A stretch of DNA of 49,658 bases, taken from Phellopilus nigrolimitatus. Taxonomy: Eukaryota; Basidiomycota; Agaricomycetes; Hymenochaetales; Hymenochaetaceae. Shown here in pieces: positions 12,228-24,096 of the stretch. The stretch spans positions 1 through 49,658 of the forward strand of contig JAJOHG010000188.1 of NCBI GenBank assembly GCA_021029095.1. Direction: 5' to 3'. The notes under the pieces were generated by a model. That model was not told the DNA's origin, searched no databases, and saw only the letters and a program-made list of their open reading frames with translations. Each line of letters begins with the position of its first letter. Within the stretch, counting starts at the first letter, position 1. A program made the position numbers and the translations under genes.

Positions 12228-12957
12228 TGTGGTTGCAACGAGGTGGAAGTATGACGAAAGGAGGTAAGAGGCCGAATCCGATCCTTGGCTCCAAATCCAG
12301 TCTGAAGCTCTTATTTGCCAGTTACATGGTTAAAAATGTAAATTCAAGCATACTGTATTCAAGTTCAGAATCGGACAGATAAAACAGATAAAACATTCAG
12401 AAATAAATGCAAAGAAAATAAGAGAGGCAAAAGGAAACGAGTGCACGTGATGATTACTATTGCATTCACAGAGGCCGCTTATGTAAACAGATTTACTGCA
12501 TGCGCAAATCGGAATCAACAGTCCTTCACTGGCTCCAGACTCCTCGAAATGTCGTGCTCCATCCTGTGAGGTCTCTACAGGTACAGATGCCTATAGTACG
12601 GTACTTCTCAGGTTGAATATAGAAAATCTCAAAGTCTCGGATCTCCGCCCTTTCCTTTCTCATGGATGTTTTGCCGACAAACCTGCGATGGACCGGGCGT
12701 TCTCAATCCACTGGAAATTCTTGGAGATAGGACGCGATGACAATACCAATTTAGAGTCCTCATGACTTACGCCTTACAAAGCTTCGAGCGGCTCAATCGC
12801 ATGCCGAGCCAGATCGAAGGAACGATTGCGTGCGTGCGCGCGCACCCTTCCGGTGCCTGCGCCCCAGCTCCTCGATCTATAAATTCCTTTTGAATCTCGC
12901 GCTGCGGCTTGCAGCTCTCCTTAGTTCTCCTCCCCTACCACTCTCAAATCGACCGTC
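12228..12957. promoter_or_regulatory. Divergent intergenic region with TATA-like box for the aldo-keto reductase
   Basis: The region lies between the FAS1 gene (minus) and the aldo-keto reductase (plus). A TATAAA at 12878-12883 stands 75 bases before the reductase ATG at 12958, a plausible core promoter position. The long rest of the segment is AT-rich and shows no gene. Confidence 0.45.
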
Positions 12958-14761
12958 ATGTCTGCAACCACTCTGGAGTACGATACGAAGGGCATGCCCT
13001 TCCGCCGCCTCGGTCCCAGCGGCCTGCGCGTCCCCGTCTTCTCGCTCGGCGGATGTGAGTTCAAATTCGTCTGAATATTCCTTTTTCTCGCGAAAGCTGA
13101 CAGATTGCCATTCGTCGCCGACAGGGCTCACCTTGGGCGGAACAGTGGTGGGAGACCCCGTCAAGGCGGGTGCTCTCCTCTTTCCCTCACAAAGCAATTT
13201 AATCCTCAAGTGCTGACTATCGTGTAGGACATAATCCGGACCGCGTTTGAGAACGGGATCAACATGTTTGATACTGCCGAGGGCTACGAGAAGGGAAAAT
13301 CCGAAGAGGAGATGGGTCGCGTGATCAAAGAACTCGGCATACGGCGCAGCGAGCTCGTCATCTCCACCAAGCTCTTCTGGGGCAAGGACAAAAGCCCGAA
13401 TGCAGGCGGGCTCTCGCGCAAGCAGTACGTTCCGTAATCCTCCTGTGCGGATTTGTTCTCAAGTCTACCCTTTTTTTTTTTGAAAAATTTAAAAGTATCA
13501 TCGAGGGGACGCAGGCGTCGCTCGAGCGCCTTCAAATGGACTACGTTGACGTTATCTTCGCGCACAGGCCTGACAAGTCTGGTCCGTGCGCTTCTGTCTA
13601 TATTCAGCTACTTATCTCTGTGCTTACATTCTAAAAAAACCCCGAATTGCTTTTCTTCTTCCCGAGGACAGTTCCCATCGAAGAGACCGTTCGCGCATTC
13701 AACTATGTTATCGACAAAGGTTGGGTAAGCAGCTATTCCTTCGTACCGCTTCCTCGGCCTAAGAAGTTGAGTGCGTGAATTCTAAATCTAGGCATTCTAC
13801 TGGGGGACGTCGGAGTGGGACGCGCTCGAGATCGCAGAGGCATACCGTGCGTTGATCAACTCTCTGAGATTCCATCTCGGCTGATATTCTCTTACCTGAA
13901 TTCCAGATGTCGCGGAAAAGCTCAATCTCATCCCGCCCATCGCAGAGCAGGTTCAGCACAAGTGAGTCTTGTACAGCTTGCACCCCTCTCGAAGCCCCGA
14001 TTGACACTTCGATAACAGCATGTTCGTGCGCCAGCGTCCGGAGGGCGAATACGCGTACGTGTCGCGCGCTTTTTTCTACCCCCTCGATGAAACTTAACGA
14101 ATGCGCAACTCACTTTTTAGGTCTATCTACGCGAAGTACGGCATCGGCACGACCGTCTTCTCCGCACTCGCCGGGGGCCTACTCACCGGAAAGGTTGGCT
14201 TTTCCCCCTTCCTGTCCATTCCCTCAAAACGAAGATTGAGTACTGACTCGCCCGTGCAGTACAACGGCGGGAACATCCCCGCGAACTCGCGCTTTGAGAA
14301 CCACAAGGATTTCTTCAAGAGCACGATCAAGAGCTTCAGCGAGGAGGAGGGCCGCAAGAAGTTCGACAAGGTCGATAAGCTCATCGAGCTAGCCGAAAAA
14401 GGTTCGTCTCCGTCTTCCCCTCCTTCTTCCCCCATTTATCGGAGACGCATACGGCTCTCTATACAGAGCTGAACTGCAAAGTGGCGCACCTCGCGCTCGC
14501 GTGGGTCGCGAAAAAGCCGAGCACGAGCACAATCATCCTCGGTGCTTCGCGCCCCGAGCAGGTGATCGACAACCTCAAGGCGCTCGAAGTCATCCCCAAG
14601 CTTACACCGGAGCTCATGGACCGAATCGACAAGATTCTCGAGAACACGCCCGAGCCCGCGGTCTGTCTGCTTTTCTTTCGTGAGCCTGGCGTAATCTTAC
14701 TCTGATATAGAACTTGTTCGGCCGTCCAGCGTTGGACACGACGTTCAAAGCACTCTATTGA
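12958..14761 (+). CDS. Aldo-keto reductase, voltage-gated K+ channel beta-subunit type
   Basis: Twelve exons join in frame to 359 residues: 12958-13054, 13125-13165, 13228-13424, 13496-13581, 13672-13724, 13792-13846, 13907-13961, 14019-14054, 14121-14193, 14260-14401, 14467-14660 and 14711-14761. The family folds as an NADP(H)-dependent TIM barrel that reduces aldehydes and ketones; fungal members of the Kv-beta subgroup are soluble oxidoreductases. Family marks are [19 protein letters not shown] (catalytic Asp and Tyr), STKLFWG (catalytic Lys), DVIFAHRPD (His), [12 protein letters not shown], and the cofactor-binding [19 protein letters not shown]. Intron 2 (13166-13227) seems to start with GC, because the only GT nearby breaks the frame. 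A damaged paralogue lies in reverse orientation at 2653-4387. Substrate unknown. Confidence 0.93.
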
Positions 14762-15010
14762 GCTTTAGCGAGTCTGCAAGAGGGGCTTAGGACAAAAGGA
14801 TGACAGCGTAGAGCGTAGATTTTCACGTAAGAGGGAAACTGAGCTTTCCTGTGTGGGCGGCAAGGACGATTTGTCCTTGCCATGACTGGTGCAAGTATTC
14901 ATGTTGAACTACAAGACAATGTGTTTCGATATGTCGAGGATGAAATAGTCGGAATAAAAAGTAAAAGAGAAAAAAGACGCCACATGAAACACAAGGACAA
15001 GATATGAAAT

Positions 15011-15781
15011 CTACAAAGGAGTAATACCAAGGAACTCCTGAACTCGGCGAAGTTTTTGTGCCCTGTTCCCATTGTGTGCCAGCCCGTACATTTGGCACAA
15101 AGGATTGAGCTGAGCAACTAAGATGTAACCAATCAGAGATCTATTCTCTTTCAAAACATATTTGAGGGCACATACCAGTCATCGCTCGTAGTTCCGCTGG
15201 GGTCTGTGGGAAGACAACGTGGGGTGGAAGTTGTTGTCCGTTCGGCATTAATGGCTTGAAGAGTAGCACTTGAGCATTGGCCTGGACGTAGTAGCGGATG
15301 CTGGCTCTACCAGTGGAAAATAACAATGAGTATGACTCGATACTTCTGTAAAGACAAATGGGTTGCTCAACTCGTAGTGCATCCTATCAATTCTCTCTGT
15401 CAATCTACCCATATGTTCTCCCATTTCCTCTGTCCGCTGCTCCACTGCCACCATCTGTTGCTGCATTGCCGCCATCTGTTGCTGCATTGCCGCCATCTGT
15501 TGCTGCATTGCCGCCATCTGTTGTTGCATCACCACCATCTGTTGTCGCAGATCACCAACAGACACTGTCTGATACACAAGGTAAGCAAGATTGGCAGCAG
15601 CAGAAGACTCAGAGAGATAACGTACTAAATTATCAATAGAAATCAAAACCTCATTTATAGCACCATTGATGTTTGGGAATCGCATGAGCTGTTCGCACAC
15701 CATGCCAATATGGTAGACCATAGCATGATAGTCCGGTTGCAGACCGTACATAGGAAAAATGAAACATATGAGGCCATCCAT
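15011..15781 (-). CDS. Mug135-like basidiomycete protein with Met/Ala/Gln heptad repeats
   Basis: Three exons (15372-15781, 15176-15306, 15011-15117) give 215 residues. The N-terminal part (1-70) contains NINGAINEVLISIDNLVRYL. A run of MxxMQQQ heptads follows at about residues 80-110, then a short coiled coil (VEQRTEEMGEHMGRLTERIDRM). The C-terminal part has LLFKPLMPNGQQLPPHVVFPQTPAELRAM and LNPLCQMYGLAHNG..KLRRVQEFLG. That order (a proline-rich hinge, then an L..C..YGL...G....R...FLG end) resembles the Mug135-like C-terminal family that is common in basidiomycetes. The family assignment is from memory and is tentative; no molecular function is known to me. The gene converges on the aldo-keto reductase (249 bases between stops). 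Confidence 0.7.
15451..15545. repeat. 21-base tandem repeat coding the MxxMQQQ heptads
   Basis: Four to five copies of a 21-base unit (rich in CATCTGTTGCTGCATTGC on the plus strand) lie head to tail inside the Mug135-like gene. The inner copies are nearly identical in DNA, which points to recent expansion by slippage. Being a multiple of three, each unit changes the protein by exactly one coiled-coil heptad. Confidence 0.9.
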
Positions 15782-15875
15782 AGCAGTCGCAGTAGGAGTA
15801 GGAGAGGAGGTTCAACTCGGCTCTGCATGTAGGTTCAGTCCGACGCACCTCAGGCTTAAATAAAAAAGGGTCTCC

Positions 15876-16034
15876 TTGGCTGACACGATGGTGGTGGCTG
15901 ACACGATGGTAAGTTGGTTAACACGAAGGTAAGTTGGCTGACACAAAGGCAATGGCTGGCACGAAAGTAAATTGGCTGACACAAAGGCAGGAAGGTAAGT
16001 TGGCTGACTCGAAGGTGAGTTGGCTGACACGAAA
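15876..16034. repeat. Minisatellite of about 20-base units
   Basis: About seven imperfect units of the pattern GGTAAGTTGGCTGACACGAA follow each other, some shortened or with one longer insertion. They lie between the Mug135-like gene and the M6P-receptor-like gene, upstream of the former (its start is 15781). No reading frame worth naming crosses the array. Confidence 0.85.
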
Positions 16035-16242
16035 ATATTGCTGTCGCTAGTCGGGGTTTCTCCTGCTAAAGACCGAGAGGAACAGTTGGGAGAATCTTGG
16101 ACTAGTGAGCTCGAAGTCGAACGAAGTCTCAGTACGAGAGCTGAGACACAGTGGATCCTTAAACCGCGTGTATTACGTAAGGTACGTATATGCGTAAATA
16201 GACACACTTTCCAGGACCACTGCATCCTAAGCCTCGTTACAG

Positions 16243-16293
16243 AACACACACAGACACACAGACACACAGACACACAGACACACAGACACAGAC
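16243..16293. repeat. ACAC/ACAG microsatellite
   Basis: A simple run built from ACACACAG units, about 50 bases long, lies downstream of the M6P-receptor-like gene (its stop is at 16419-16421). It is simple sequence without a coding role. Confidence 0.9.
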
Positions 16294-16418
16294 GAGAAAA
16301 CAAAGCAGAGTATAAATACATCCAGAAAGTAGATTCTTAGGCAGATAAGTCATTAGAACCGATTGAAAGTGATTGATTATCATAAGGCGGGCATCCAGGA
16401 CAATAGATAGAACACCCT

Positions 16419-17816
16419 TCATAGTCGTATCACACCCGAGCCATCTAACCCGCGCGGTCGTGCTGCGCCCCACGCCGCGCTTTCCTCCGCGAACGAATCC
16501 GAATCAGGGACACGCCCGTTCCCATTGACCTCGTGATGGTCGTCCTCTTCATCATCCACAGAGAATGGGCCCCCTCCACCTCCCATCATTGCCTCCTCCT
16601 CTGCATTTCGTGGCAGACGCGTGAAGCTCTGGCGATCGCGACGCCCCCAGGGGAAGGATGGCCGCCAGCCCGACCCACGTACACCTGAAGATCCTGAAGT
16701 GCCACGGCCGGGGCCAGAAGGGTTTCCCCAGGGGTCCTGCCCTGTGAGCAGGCGTTTGAGGTCGCGCGCATTCTCGGCGAGTGCGTAAGGGGTGAAGCTG
16801 GTATACCACCGGCGTGGCGAGCTGCCTAGCGGGAGAGCATCGTATGTGTCTACATCGTGGTCGCGTCGGCGTTTGATGAGCCTATGCAGGGCCAGGAGAG
16901 CGAGGAGTGTTAAAGAGAGTGCGAGAAGGCTGAGTAGAAGGTGGTGTAAGTGCACTTTTTTTCCAGTGTCAAATATCGGATAAGCGCTCGTACATGACTA
17001 TGACCATCACAAAGGTTTTCCAGTACGCATAGCGGTCGGGTACAGGACAGGCGAACTGCAAATTATGAACGTCGGGATAGCGCGCATAACATAAACTTAT
17101 CAGCTCACTTTTGTTCTCCATTCAATGAAAAATGCGCAAGCGTCATCGTCTTCGGGCGGAAGCTGAGCAATAAGTTGCGGCTTGCCTATCAATTGCGAAT
17201 TGCAAATTATTAGCGACTGAGTAGTATGATCATACGACGAAGTAGATGCACACCTTCTGCAACAGAATCGTCACATATGAATCGGATAGCCGTCGACGCC
17301 TTCATACTATCCGACTGTGGACAGCTCGAGCCTCCCATCAGGAGGAGGACCGGATGCCTATCGCGTACATGCAGCGTTGAGTTCGCCTGTCTATATATTA
17401 TATACCTTTTTAACCTTTAATCAAGAGTGTCTTAAGATAAAGGACGTACCCAATAGATATGTCGCCGCGCGCGCCACGCGTGAACCCACCGACGTCTTGC
17501 GGGCGATCAACGCGCGGGTTCCAGAGGTCGCTGACGACGCTCCTGCAGACATTAAGAGTAAAGTTACGGCCTGTATGCGAAGTGAATACATAGTCCGAGC
17601 TGGTAACAGAGTAATTATAATAACAATAAATAAATCATCAGTACGGTTCATCGTAGTACGCGTTACGCACCTCGCGCTCAACGGACTGAGGTCGTATGAG
17701 TGCCCGCAGTCATGCGCAGTACACGATTTTGGCTCGTTTTCCGCCGCATTCGTCGCTGTCAGCAGCGCTACTATCACAGCGAGCACGCTGTGTCCCAGGC
17801 CGGGAGAGGTCTTCAT
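16419..17816 (-). CDS. Mannose-6-phosphate-receptor-like (MRH) type I membrane protein
   Basis: Six exons (17671-17816, 17450-17599, 17254-17390, 17109-17185, 17027-17055, 16419-16929) give a consistent 349-residue frame. Residues 1-26 look like a signal peptide. A lumenal MRH (mannose-6-phosphate receptor homology) domain follows with CTAHDCGHSYDLSPLS, NFTLNVCRSV, DRHPVLLLMGGSSCP, STAIRFICD, and CAFFIEWRT before FACP. These Cys-bearing blocks are the hallmark of Mrl1/Atg27-like sorting receptors. A Leu/Ala-rich membrane segment comes next, then a Lys/Arg stop (RLIKRRR) and a cytoplasmic tail with NARDLKRLLTG, acidic stretches and glycine runs. It probably sorts proteins between Golgi, endosome and vacuole. 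The joint between exons 5 and 6 is the least certain point, since it decides the exact length of the membrane segment. The start was chosen at the ATG directly before the signal peptide. Confidence 0.82.
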
Positions 17817-17967
17817 CGTTGTCGTCGTCGTCGAGGACGGCGTCAAGATGGCGGTCTGACTTACATAATAACGTGGGAAACGCACCGGTTTAATACTTGC
17901 TCAATGATTGGTTGCCGATTCCCGCAAACTCCCTCTTCGTCGTTCGTAGCGAGCAGACATACACGCC
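17817..17967. promoter_or_regulatory. Short divergent promoter region (MRH protein / complex I 49 kDa)
   Basis: Only 151 bases separate the two start codons, so the two promoters must overlap or be shared. I see no clear TATA box. Confidence 0.5.
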
Positions 17968-19779
<1,812 letters not shown>

Positions 19780-20290
19780 TTTGAGCTTAGAGGCGTCGCC
19801 GCGACTTGTAGATTATGTCCAAGCGATTTTGATCCTGGAAGCAATCAACAAACCTTTTTTTATTAGCTCCCAGTGCAAGTAGAATACTCCTCTCGCTGCG
19901 GCTTAGAAAAAAATTGCATGCTGTATTCCATCTCGAGCCTTTTTGGAAGACGCCGCCCGAATTCAAGAATGGTTTCCTTCACCATGATAGTCGGTAAGAT
20001 GATTTATGGCTACTTGCATTGCAGATAGCGCAACCCTTGCTTTCTAAATTCACTATGTACAAGGAGTGGACTGTGGACAAGAAGACAGTGAGTCTTTTCT
20101 GTTACAAGCGACCGTTGGAAACTCCATCTATCACAAAACTGTGACGGCACCTACAGCACAATATCCCAAGATTAAGAATCCAACATGGCGCATTATTAGA
20201 CGTAAATAGTGCTTTATGTGAACAATTGATACCATGTGTGTGTGAGAGAGAGAGAGGAAAGACTTCAGGAATTGTGAGAGACAATGCAGA

Positions 20291-21904
20291 CTAATCGTAA
20301 AGACCAAACTTTTTGAAAACGACATTTCTTTCTTGGCACATGGCCTCCGTCTGCGGCAAATGATACTGTATCCAACTGCTATCCTGAATACTTAGCGAGA
20401 GCCTGCGTAACATCTTACTGGATGTCACAAGTTGACTGGCTGTCTTGTCCCATCCCGCTTCGTCATCAGCCTTTCGACATTTGATCATTAGCTCCTCCAC
20501 AGTGTCCGGTAGGGCGCTCATGAAATGGCTTGGAACAGGGTAGGTGCGATAATTCCAACTGATGTCCAGGACGAAAGATAGAACGTGAGTGCATGCGGCA
20601 CAGAAAGTGGTCAACGCGTGAATATATTCACGGCCACTCGGAATAAAATGTGCTTCTACTGTCTGTGCATCCGACAGATATGGCGCGATGACGCGAATAA
20701 GCTCGAGATTGGTAGCGCAGTCCCCCAGGAAGCGGAAGAATTCCCAAGCCCAGCCGCGGACGCTCTCCGGTCGTCTCACGAGGGAAAGGAAAGGAAAGAC
20801 TTGACCTTCTACGCAATTGAAGAATTTAATTGTGCTCCAAATTGATTTTTCTAATTCGGTAGCCGACCCCGGGATGTCAGGATAACTAGTCAGGTCGCCG
20901 AGAGAGTCCTCTTCATCGTGTCGGTTCCGGGCCCAACCAGATAGCGTGATACTATCCAGCATGGGGAATCGAGGAACTGCCTTACACAGGCAAGAAAGAA
21001 GGGCAGGAATGTCGCCAATGAAACCCTTCGCAGTGTTTAAGAGGCGGAGCTCCTTCAATGATGGGAGCTCCGAGGTGGCCAACGCTGGCAGAATAGCCGT
21101 TAAGTCCTTTCCGAGAAAAGGAGCAGCCATTATCCAGAACGACTGCACGTTTGGCATGCGTCTCAGTAGGCATACAAATAAGTCTGTTGAATTCGATGGT
21201 AGCAACACGCGTACAGGCCATTCGTCATCCATGTAATCGAGGTGAATTATGGCGAGTTCATGAGTCCAAGGGCCAATAAACGGGTCTCGAAGGGCCCTCA
21301 TGAGAGTCTCCGGTTCCATGTCCGAGATGCAACACACACGCCCTATTGATTTGCGTGCCGGATGGAACCATGAGCGCTGAACAAGGCACAAGCTCTGGAG
21401 GTCGGAATTCAGCGCAACTGCGTTATCGAATGTCTGGGGGTCGCAAGATCGTCCGAGTGTCTCGGCACGTAAAGCATGCAATTTCGTGGTCCGCTCGTGC
21501 TCGAAGATACCAACGAGGTCATCGAGGATAATGTGCCAGGGAAACTCCACTGCACTCGTAGCAGGGTGTGTGACAGAAGACGAATCCCTGTCTTGATTCT
21601 GGGACGACACCTCCGTCTGGCTCAGCGTGCCATCTGCACTGCGCTCTGGCGAGATTATCAGCTCGCGGCGATGTTCAGCGACACGCAGATAAATTTCATC
21701 CGTCGCTCCCAAAGTCACTTCTGCGGGGGAGAATGTCGGGTCGCGGAGAAGAGCGAGAAATAGATCGATAGCGGATGCTACGACATCGTGTGTGAGCACA
21801 AGGCTTGCGAGCAAGGCATCCGAATGTGTTAGGAATGGGATGCTGAGATTCAGCTTCTTGTCGAATGCTCGACAATTCTCGTTGAGAGTCTCGATGCTGA
21901 CCAT
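20291..21904 (-). CDS. F-box-like/leucine-rich protein, copy A
   Basis: A single uninterrupted frame of 537 residues. The N-terminal 80 residues (LNLSIPF, LLASLVLTHD, DLFLALLRDPTF) are shared by all three copies. Around residues 121-184, FPWHIILDDLVGIFE and SLCLVQRSWFHPAR resemble an F-box (a P..I...I..F helix, then a LV.RSW end), though divergent. The second half has LRR-like hydrophobic repeats such as LPSLKELRLLNTAKG and FPMLDSITLSGW, again typical of basidiomycete F-box-like proteins. F-box proteins bind Skp1 and recruit targets to SCF ubiquitin ligases; this role is inferred only. Its 5' flank is short: about 100 bases upstream stands a relic of the NDUFS2 end, so the promoter found in front of copies B and C is largely missing here. 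Confidence 0.75.
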   Translation of the reverse strand: MVSIETLNENCRAFDKKLNLSIPFLTHSDALLASLVLTHDVVASAIDLFLALLRDPTFSPAEVTLGATDEIYLRVAEHRRELIISPERSADGTLSQTEVSSQNQDRDSSSVTHPATSAVEFPWHIILDDLVGIFEHERTTKLHALRAETLGRSCDPQTFDNAVALNSDLQSLCLVQRSWFHPARKSIGRVCCISDMEPETLMRALRDPFIGPWTHELAIIHLDYMDDEWPVRVLLPSNSTDLFVCLLRRMPNVQSFWIMAAPFLGKDLTAILPALATSELPSLKELRLLNTAKGFIGDIPALLSCLCKAVPRFPMLDSITLSGWARNRHDEEDSLGDLTSYPDIPGSATELEKSIWSTIKFFNCVEGQVFPFLSLVRRPESVRGWAWEFFRFLGDCATNLELIRVIAPYLSDAQTVEAHFIPSGREYIHALTTFCAACTHVLSFVLDISWNYRTYPVPSHFMSALPDTVEELMIKCRKADDEAGWDKTASQLVTSSKMLRRLSLSIQDSSWIQYHLPQTEAMCQERNVVFKKFGLYD

Positions 21905-22005
21905 AGTGGTATTAGGTTGACTTTGTTAAAAAAAAGTCTATGACTCGAGGTTGAGTACTGAGCAATTATGTAAGTTATGTTGTAAACTTATCAATACTAT
22001 CATTT

Positions 22006-22095
22006 GCTTTGTCATGCGCCACTGCGTGCTCGCGCGTGCTATAATTCCTCGTTTGTTGATTCTAGATTCGACATTATAGTGAGGTTGACCGGTAG
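22006..22095 (+). pseudogene. Relic of the NDUFS2 3' end
   Basis: The segment starts with a stretch matching the exon 7 codons around FVMRHHMLA of the complex I 49 kDa gene, lacks the rest of that exon, and then keeps the end of the last intron with its AG and the final codons for EVDR and TAG at 22093-22095. It cannot be expressed as a functional gene. It sits between F-box-like copies A and B and shows that the duplicated unit began inside NDUFS2. Confidence 0.8.
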
Positions 22096-22345
22096 TTTGA
22101 GCTTAGAGGCATCTCCGAAAACTGTAGATTATGACCAAGCAACTCTGATCTGGAAGCAATCAAGAAAGCTTTTTAAACAAGTTCCTAGTGCTAGTGAAAT
22201 GCCCCTGTCGCTTGAAACTTTGCTTACTGTATTCCGTCTCAACGGTTTTTGGAATATACCGCCCGTTTTAAGTCGAATTCAAGAATGGTTTCTTTAACCA
22301 TGATATTAAGTAAGATGATTTATGGCTACTTGCATTGCAGATAAC
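22096..22345. repeat. Direct repeat unit, copy 2 (downstream flank)
   Basis: This stretch is the counterpart of about 19780-20050. Here the plus strand is open over about 70 codons up to 22297 (blocks such as LEASPKTVDYDQATLIWK), while copy 1 has stops in the same frame. I do not recognise the peptide and count it as a probable chance frame in repeated DNA. Confidence 0.65.
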
Positions 22346-22479
22346 GAGGAATAAGAAATCAACATGGTGCAGGGCCTGATATCATCGGACGTAAGCGCAG
22401 TGCTTCAGATTAGGACATCAGTGTCATGAGCATTGATGAAGGGAGAAACGACTTCGGGACATCGGAGAGGCAAAATAGA

Positions 22480-24096
22480 CTATTCATGAAGACCAATCGT
22501 TCTGAACTCGACACACCTTTCCTGGCACATAGCCTTTGTCTGCGGCCAGGAGGTCTGCTCAGTAAATAAGTGCCTTCGACGAGGACGGGGCGCGACACCG
22601 AATGACAGACTACGTAGCTTCCTCCTGGATGCCACGAATCGACTGGCCGTCTCATCCCATTCCTCTCCATCATCTACGTATAGACATCGCACCGTAACGT
22701 CTTCCACAGTGTCTGGTAAGAGGTCCATGAAGTGGCTTGAAACAGGCTCGGGATGGCTGTCATGCCTGATGTCCAGGAAGAAAGATTGAACATGAATGCA
22801 TTTAGCACAGAAAGCGTCCACTGCTTCCCAGCTATCCGAATCAAAGCGCACTTCTACTGTCTGCGCATCTGGTAGATATAGTGCAATGACACGGACAAGC
22901 TTGAGGTCGACAGAGCAGCTCTCTCGGAAGCGGAAGCACTCCCAAGCCCAGGTGCGCACACTCTCCGGTCGTTTCACAAGGGAAATAAAGGGAAAGACCC
23001 GGCGATCTACGCAACTGAAGAACTTGACTGTGCTCCATATAGATTTTTCTAATTCAGTTGCCGACCCTGGGCGCTTAGGATAGCTAGTCAGATCGCCGGG
23101 AGAGTCCTCTTCTTCATCGTGTCGGTTCCGGGCCCAACCAGATAGCGTGATACTATCCAGCATGGGGAATCGAGGAACTGCCTTACATAGGCAAGAAAGA
23201 AGGGCAGGGATGTCGCCAATGAAACCCTCCGCAGTGTTTAAGAGGCGGAGCTCCCTCAACGATGGGAGCTCCGAGGTGGCCAGCGCTGGCAGAATAGCCG
23301 TTAGGTCCTTTCCGAGAAAAGGAGTAGCCATTATCCAGAACGACTGCACGTTAGGCACTCGCCTCAGTAGACGTTCAAAGAGGTCGGTTGATTTCGATGG
23401 TTGCGGCGCACCTGCAGTCGATTCGCCATCGAGGTGAATTATGGCGAGTTCGCGAGTCCAGGGACCAGCAAGCGGGTCTCGAAGGGCCCTCATGAGCGTG
23501 TCCGGTTCCATGTCCGGGATGCAGCACGCACGCCCTATTGCTTTGCGTGCCGGATGGGACCATGAGCGCTGAACAAGGCTCAAGCTCCGGAGGTCGGAAT
23601 TCAGCGCAACTGCGTTATCGAATGTCTGAGAATTGGAAGATCCTTCGAGTGTCTCGGCACGTAAAGCATGCAATTTCGTGGTCCGCTCGTGTTCGAAGAT
23701 GCCAACGATGCCATCAAGGATAATGTGCCAGGGGAACTGTACTGAACGTGTGGCAAGACGTGTGACAGAGGACGAACTCCTGTCCTGATTCCGAGGCGAC
23801 GCCTCCGTCTGGCTGAGCGTGTCATCTGCACTACGCTCTGGCGAGACTATCAGCTTGCGGCGATGTTCCGCGACGCGTAGATAGATATCATCCGTCACTC
23901 CCAATGTCACTTCTGCGGGTGAGAATGTCGGGTCGCGGAGAAGAGCGAGGAATAGATCGATAGCGGATGCTACGACATCGTGTGTGAGCACAAGGCTTGC
24001 GAGCAAGGCATCCGAATGTGTTACGAACGGGATGCTGAGATTCAGCCTTTTGTCAAATGCTCGATAATTCTCGTTGAAAGTCTCGATGCTGGCCAT
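22480..24096 (-). CDS. F-box-like/leucine-rich protein, copy B
   Basis: One frame of 538 residues, a close paralogue of the gene at 20291-21904 in tandem. The first 80 residues are nearly the same (MASIETFNENYRAFDKRLNL), and the F-box-like part has FPWHIILDGIVGIFE and SLSLVQRSWSHPAR. The middle region is conserved (VQSFWIMATPFLGKDLTAILPALA, LPSLRELRLLNTAEG). The last third is the most divergent: it has VRFDSDSWEAVDAFCAKC and a different tail with RPRRRHLF. Its 5' flank (24097-24494) matches the flank of copy C at 28651-29031 in reverse. The frame is open and codon use is normal, so it is probably functional. Role inferred as for copy A. Confidence 0.75.
   Translation of the reverse strand: MASIETFNENYRAFDKRLNLSIPFVTHSDALLASLVLTHDVVASAIDLFLALLRDPTFSPAEVTLGVTDDIYLRVAEHRRKLIVSPERSADDTLSQTEASPRNQDRSSSSVTRLATRSVQFPWHIILDGIVGIFEHERTTKLHALRAETLEGSSNSQTFDNAVALNSDLRSLSLVQRSWSHPARKAIGRACCIPDMEPDTLMRALRDPLAGPWTRELAIIHLDGESTAGAPQPSKSTDLFERLLRRVPNVQSFWIMATPFLGKDLTAILPALATSELPSLRELRLLNTAEGFIGDIPALLSCLCKAVPRFPMLDSITLSGWARNRHDEEEDSPGDLTSYPKRPGSATELEKSIWSTVKFFSCVDRRVFPFISLVKRPESVRTWAWECFRFRESCSVDLKLVRVIALYLPDAQTVEVRFDSDSWEAVDAFCAKCIHVQSFFLDIRHDSHPEPVSSHFMDLLPDTVEDVTVRCLYVDDGEEWDETASRFVASRRKLRSLSFGVAPRPRRRHLFTEQTSWPQTKAMCQERCVEFRTIGLHE

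Noticed and set aside
16243..16293. ACACAG run considered as CRISPR or regulatory array
   Set aside because: Simple microsatellite with no spacers; no reason to expect CRISPR in a fungal nuclear genome.
22004..22297. Plus-strand frame of 97 codons between the F-box-like copies
   Set aside because: It lies in the duplicated NDUFS2 downstream flank, and the matching frame in the other copy has stops; considered chance.
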